Part shown: piece after piece, positions 6,065 through 7,492 of the stretch
Layout of the letters: each line of letters opens with the position of its first letter
Position numbering within the stretch: position 1 is the first letter of the stretch
NCBI GenBank assembly: GCA_005877655.1
Contig: VBOC01000190.1
Span: 17,829-25,320, forward strand
Origin: Ignavibacteria bacterium
Lineage (GTDB): Bacteria; Bacteroidota; Ignavibacteria; UBA10030; SZUA-254
Length of the DNA stretch: 7,492 bases
Direction: 5' to 3'
The notes under the pieces: model-generated
Told to the model about the DNA's origin: nothing
The model's database searches: none
The model's input: only the letters and a program-made list of their open reading frames with translations
Program-made: the position numbers and the translations under genes

Positions 6065-7492
6065 GAGGGCAACACGGTCTACAGAAATCCGGATCAGACT
6101 GATGTCGCGTCTCTGTATCTCGACAACGGCTACCTCAAGTTCAACCTGGTCCCGGACGTCAAGCGCGTCAACACCGACAGCCTGGACATCACAATCCACG
6201 TCTACGAACGGAATCAGTTCCATGTCGGTCAGGTGGAAATACACGGGAACAAGAAAACCAGGGACAACGTCATCCGGCGCGAGCTTTTTACGAAACCGGG
6301 CGATTTCTTCAACCGCTCGGCGATCATCCGCAGCCTCCGCCAGCTCTCACAGCTCAATTACTTCAATCCCGAGAAGCTCAAGCCCGATACGCGGATCGTC
6401 GACGACAAGACGGTCGACCTTATCTACGAAGTCGAGGAAAAATCGAGCGACAATATCAACGCCTCCGTCGGATACAGCGGCGCCTTCGGCGTGACAGGGG
6501 CGCTCGGCTTTACGATCAATAATTTCTCCCTCTCCGAGCCGCTCTCCGGCGGTGCGGGTCAGGTCCTGAACTTCGACTGGCAGTTCGGGGAGGGCTCGCG
6601 TTTCCGCACCTTCTCCCTGAGCTTCACGGAGCCGTGGCTTTACGATACGCCGACGACGCTCGGCCTGAGCCTGTTCGACACGCGCCAGGTGTTTATTTAC
6701 GACCTTCAGCAGACCGGCCTGTCCGCCCGCCTCGGCCGCGGCCGCTTGAGCTGGCTGGATGTGTACTCGCGGCTCGATTACACCTTCCGCTTCCAGCGCA
6801 ACGACGTCCATGATAACGGCGGGAACCCCTTGTACCGGGTGGGGAAGACGAACCAGTTCAGCATCACGCAGACGCTCTCCCGGAACAGCACCGACAGCCC
6901 CATTTTTCCCGCCACGGGATCGATCGTCTCGCTCACGACGGAAGTTTCGGGCGGGCCCCTCCTTCCGGGAAACGTCGGATACCACAAATGGCTGTTCAAT
7001 GCCGAGTGGTTCACTCCCCTCTACAGTTCGGGCCGGCTGGTCTTGTTCTCACAGACCTCATTGGGATACGTCGACGCCTTCAGGGATGAATCGGAAATCC
7101 CCCCGATCGAATATTTTTACATGGGCGGTACGGGGCTCGGCTATATCTCGACAACCGCGCTCCGGGGGTATGACGATCGCAGCGTGGGCCCGCGCGACTC
7201 GCGGGGCGAAATCGGGGGGAGGGTCCTCGAAAAACAGACTCTCGAACTGCGCCTGGCGGTGACGCTCAATCCGATCCCGATTTACTTCCTGATGTTTGCC
7301 GAGGGGGGGAATGTCTTCACCGATTTCCATCACGCCGATTTTTCCGACCTGAAGCGCTCATACGGATTCGGCGCCCGCCTCCTGATCAACCCGATCGGGC
7401 TCATCGGGTTCGACTACGGCTATGGCGCGGACCACGTCCTGTCGACGGACGGGGGGCCCGACGGGTGGAGGTTCCATTTCCAGTTCGGCAGA
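6065..7492 (+). pseudogene. bamA: BamA, C-terminal part (POTRA4 remainder, POTRA5, beta-barrel), downstream of the TGA
   Basis: The bamA frame continues open for 476 codons to the window edge. It encodes a shortened POTRA4 (EGNTVY then LYLDNGYLKFN), POTRA5 (about 6212-6445, with HGNKKTRDNVIRREL and AIIRSLRQLSQLNYFNPEKL), then the barrel domain of alternating strands. The barrel keeps the loop-6 motif LRGYDD; its RGY at 7163-7171 corresponds to the conserved (V/I)RG(F/Y) whose Arg is needed for barrel function in Escherichia coli. The last codons (WRFHFQFGR) resemble the final strand, so the true end is probably only a few codons past the edge. No good independent start exists near 6065; the first alternative, GTG at 6233, has no ribosome binding site. 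POTRA4 lacks about 20 residues compared with the other repeats. Marked pseudogene because of the TGA, but an error or readthrough would make 5180-7492 one gene. Confidence 0.75.

Overview
The window (about 7.5 kb, visibly GC-rich) is a chromosomal housekeeping region of a Gram-negative bacterium. The organism is most likely from the Bacteroidota/Chlorobi/Ignavibacteria (FCB) side of the tree. Supporting points are a single five-helix cytochrome b SdhC encoded just before SdhA, uppS followed directly by bamA, an FCB-style BamA sequence, and two lipoproteins in the recR-ftsX interval. The phylum is inferred from gene order and protein style; I ran no search. I see no mobile element, CRISPR array, tRNA or rRNA.

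Left arm, minus strand, in transcription order: ybaB (nucleoid-associated protein), a 200-base gap, recR (recombination repair), two small lipoproteins, ftsX (division-site membrane protein), an 86-base gap, sdhC (membrane cytochrome b) and sdhA (flavoprotein, cut by the left edge). recR and lipoprotein 1 overlap by 4 bases. Lipoprotein 2 starts 16 bases after lipoprotein 1 and ends one base before ftsX, so recR-lipo1-lipo2-ftsX looks like one translationally coupled block. A hairpin with a T-rich tail and a possible promoter lie between ftsX and sdhC, so sdhCA(B) is probably a separate unit.

Right arm, plus strand: uppS (undecaprenyl diphosphate synthase) overlaps bamA (outer-membrane beta-barrel assembly factor) by 14 bases. 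The two arms diverge from a 180-base region (4153-4332) with promoter-like sequences on both strands. Together the genes serve envelope building (lipid carrier, outer-membrane insertion, division), DNA repair and respiration.

The one real anomaly is bamA. The reading frame is interrupted by an in-frame TGA at 6062-6064, where the family normally has tryptophan at the start of POTRA domain 4. The same frame then stays open for 476 codons to the window edge and encodes the rest of POTRA4, POTRA5 and the barrel. Just after the TGA, POTRA4 is also about 20 residues shorter than the other POTRA repeats of the same protein. TGA ends sdhC, ftsX, recR and ybaB here, so a global UGA-to-Trp code is unlikely. 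The choices are a consensus or assembly error, a recent pseudogene or second copy, or local readthrough. I found no convincing undescribed system; the recR-ftsX lipoprotein pair is the most open functional question.
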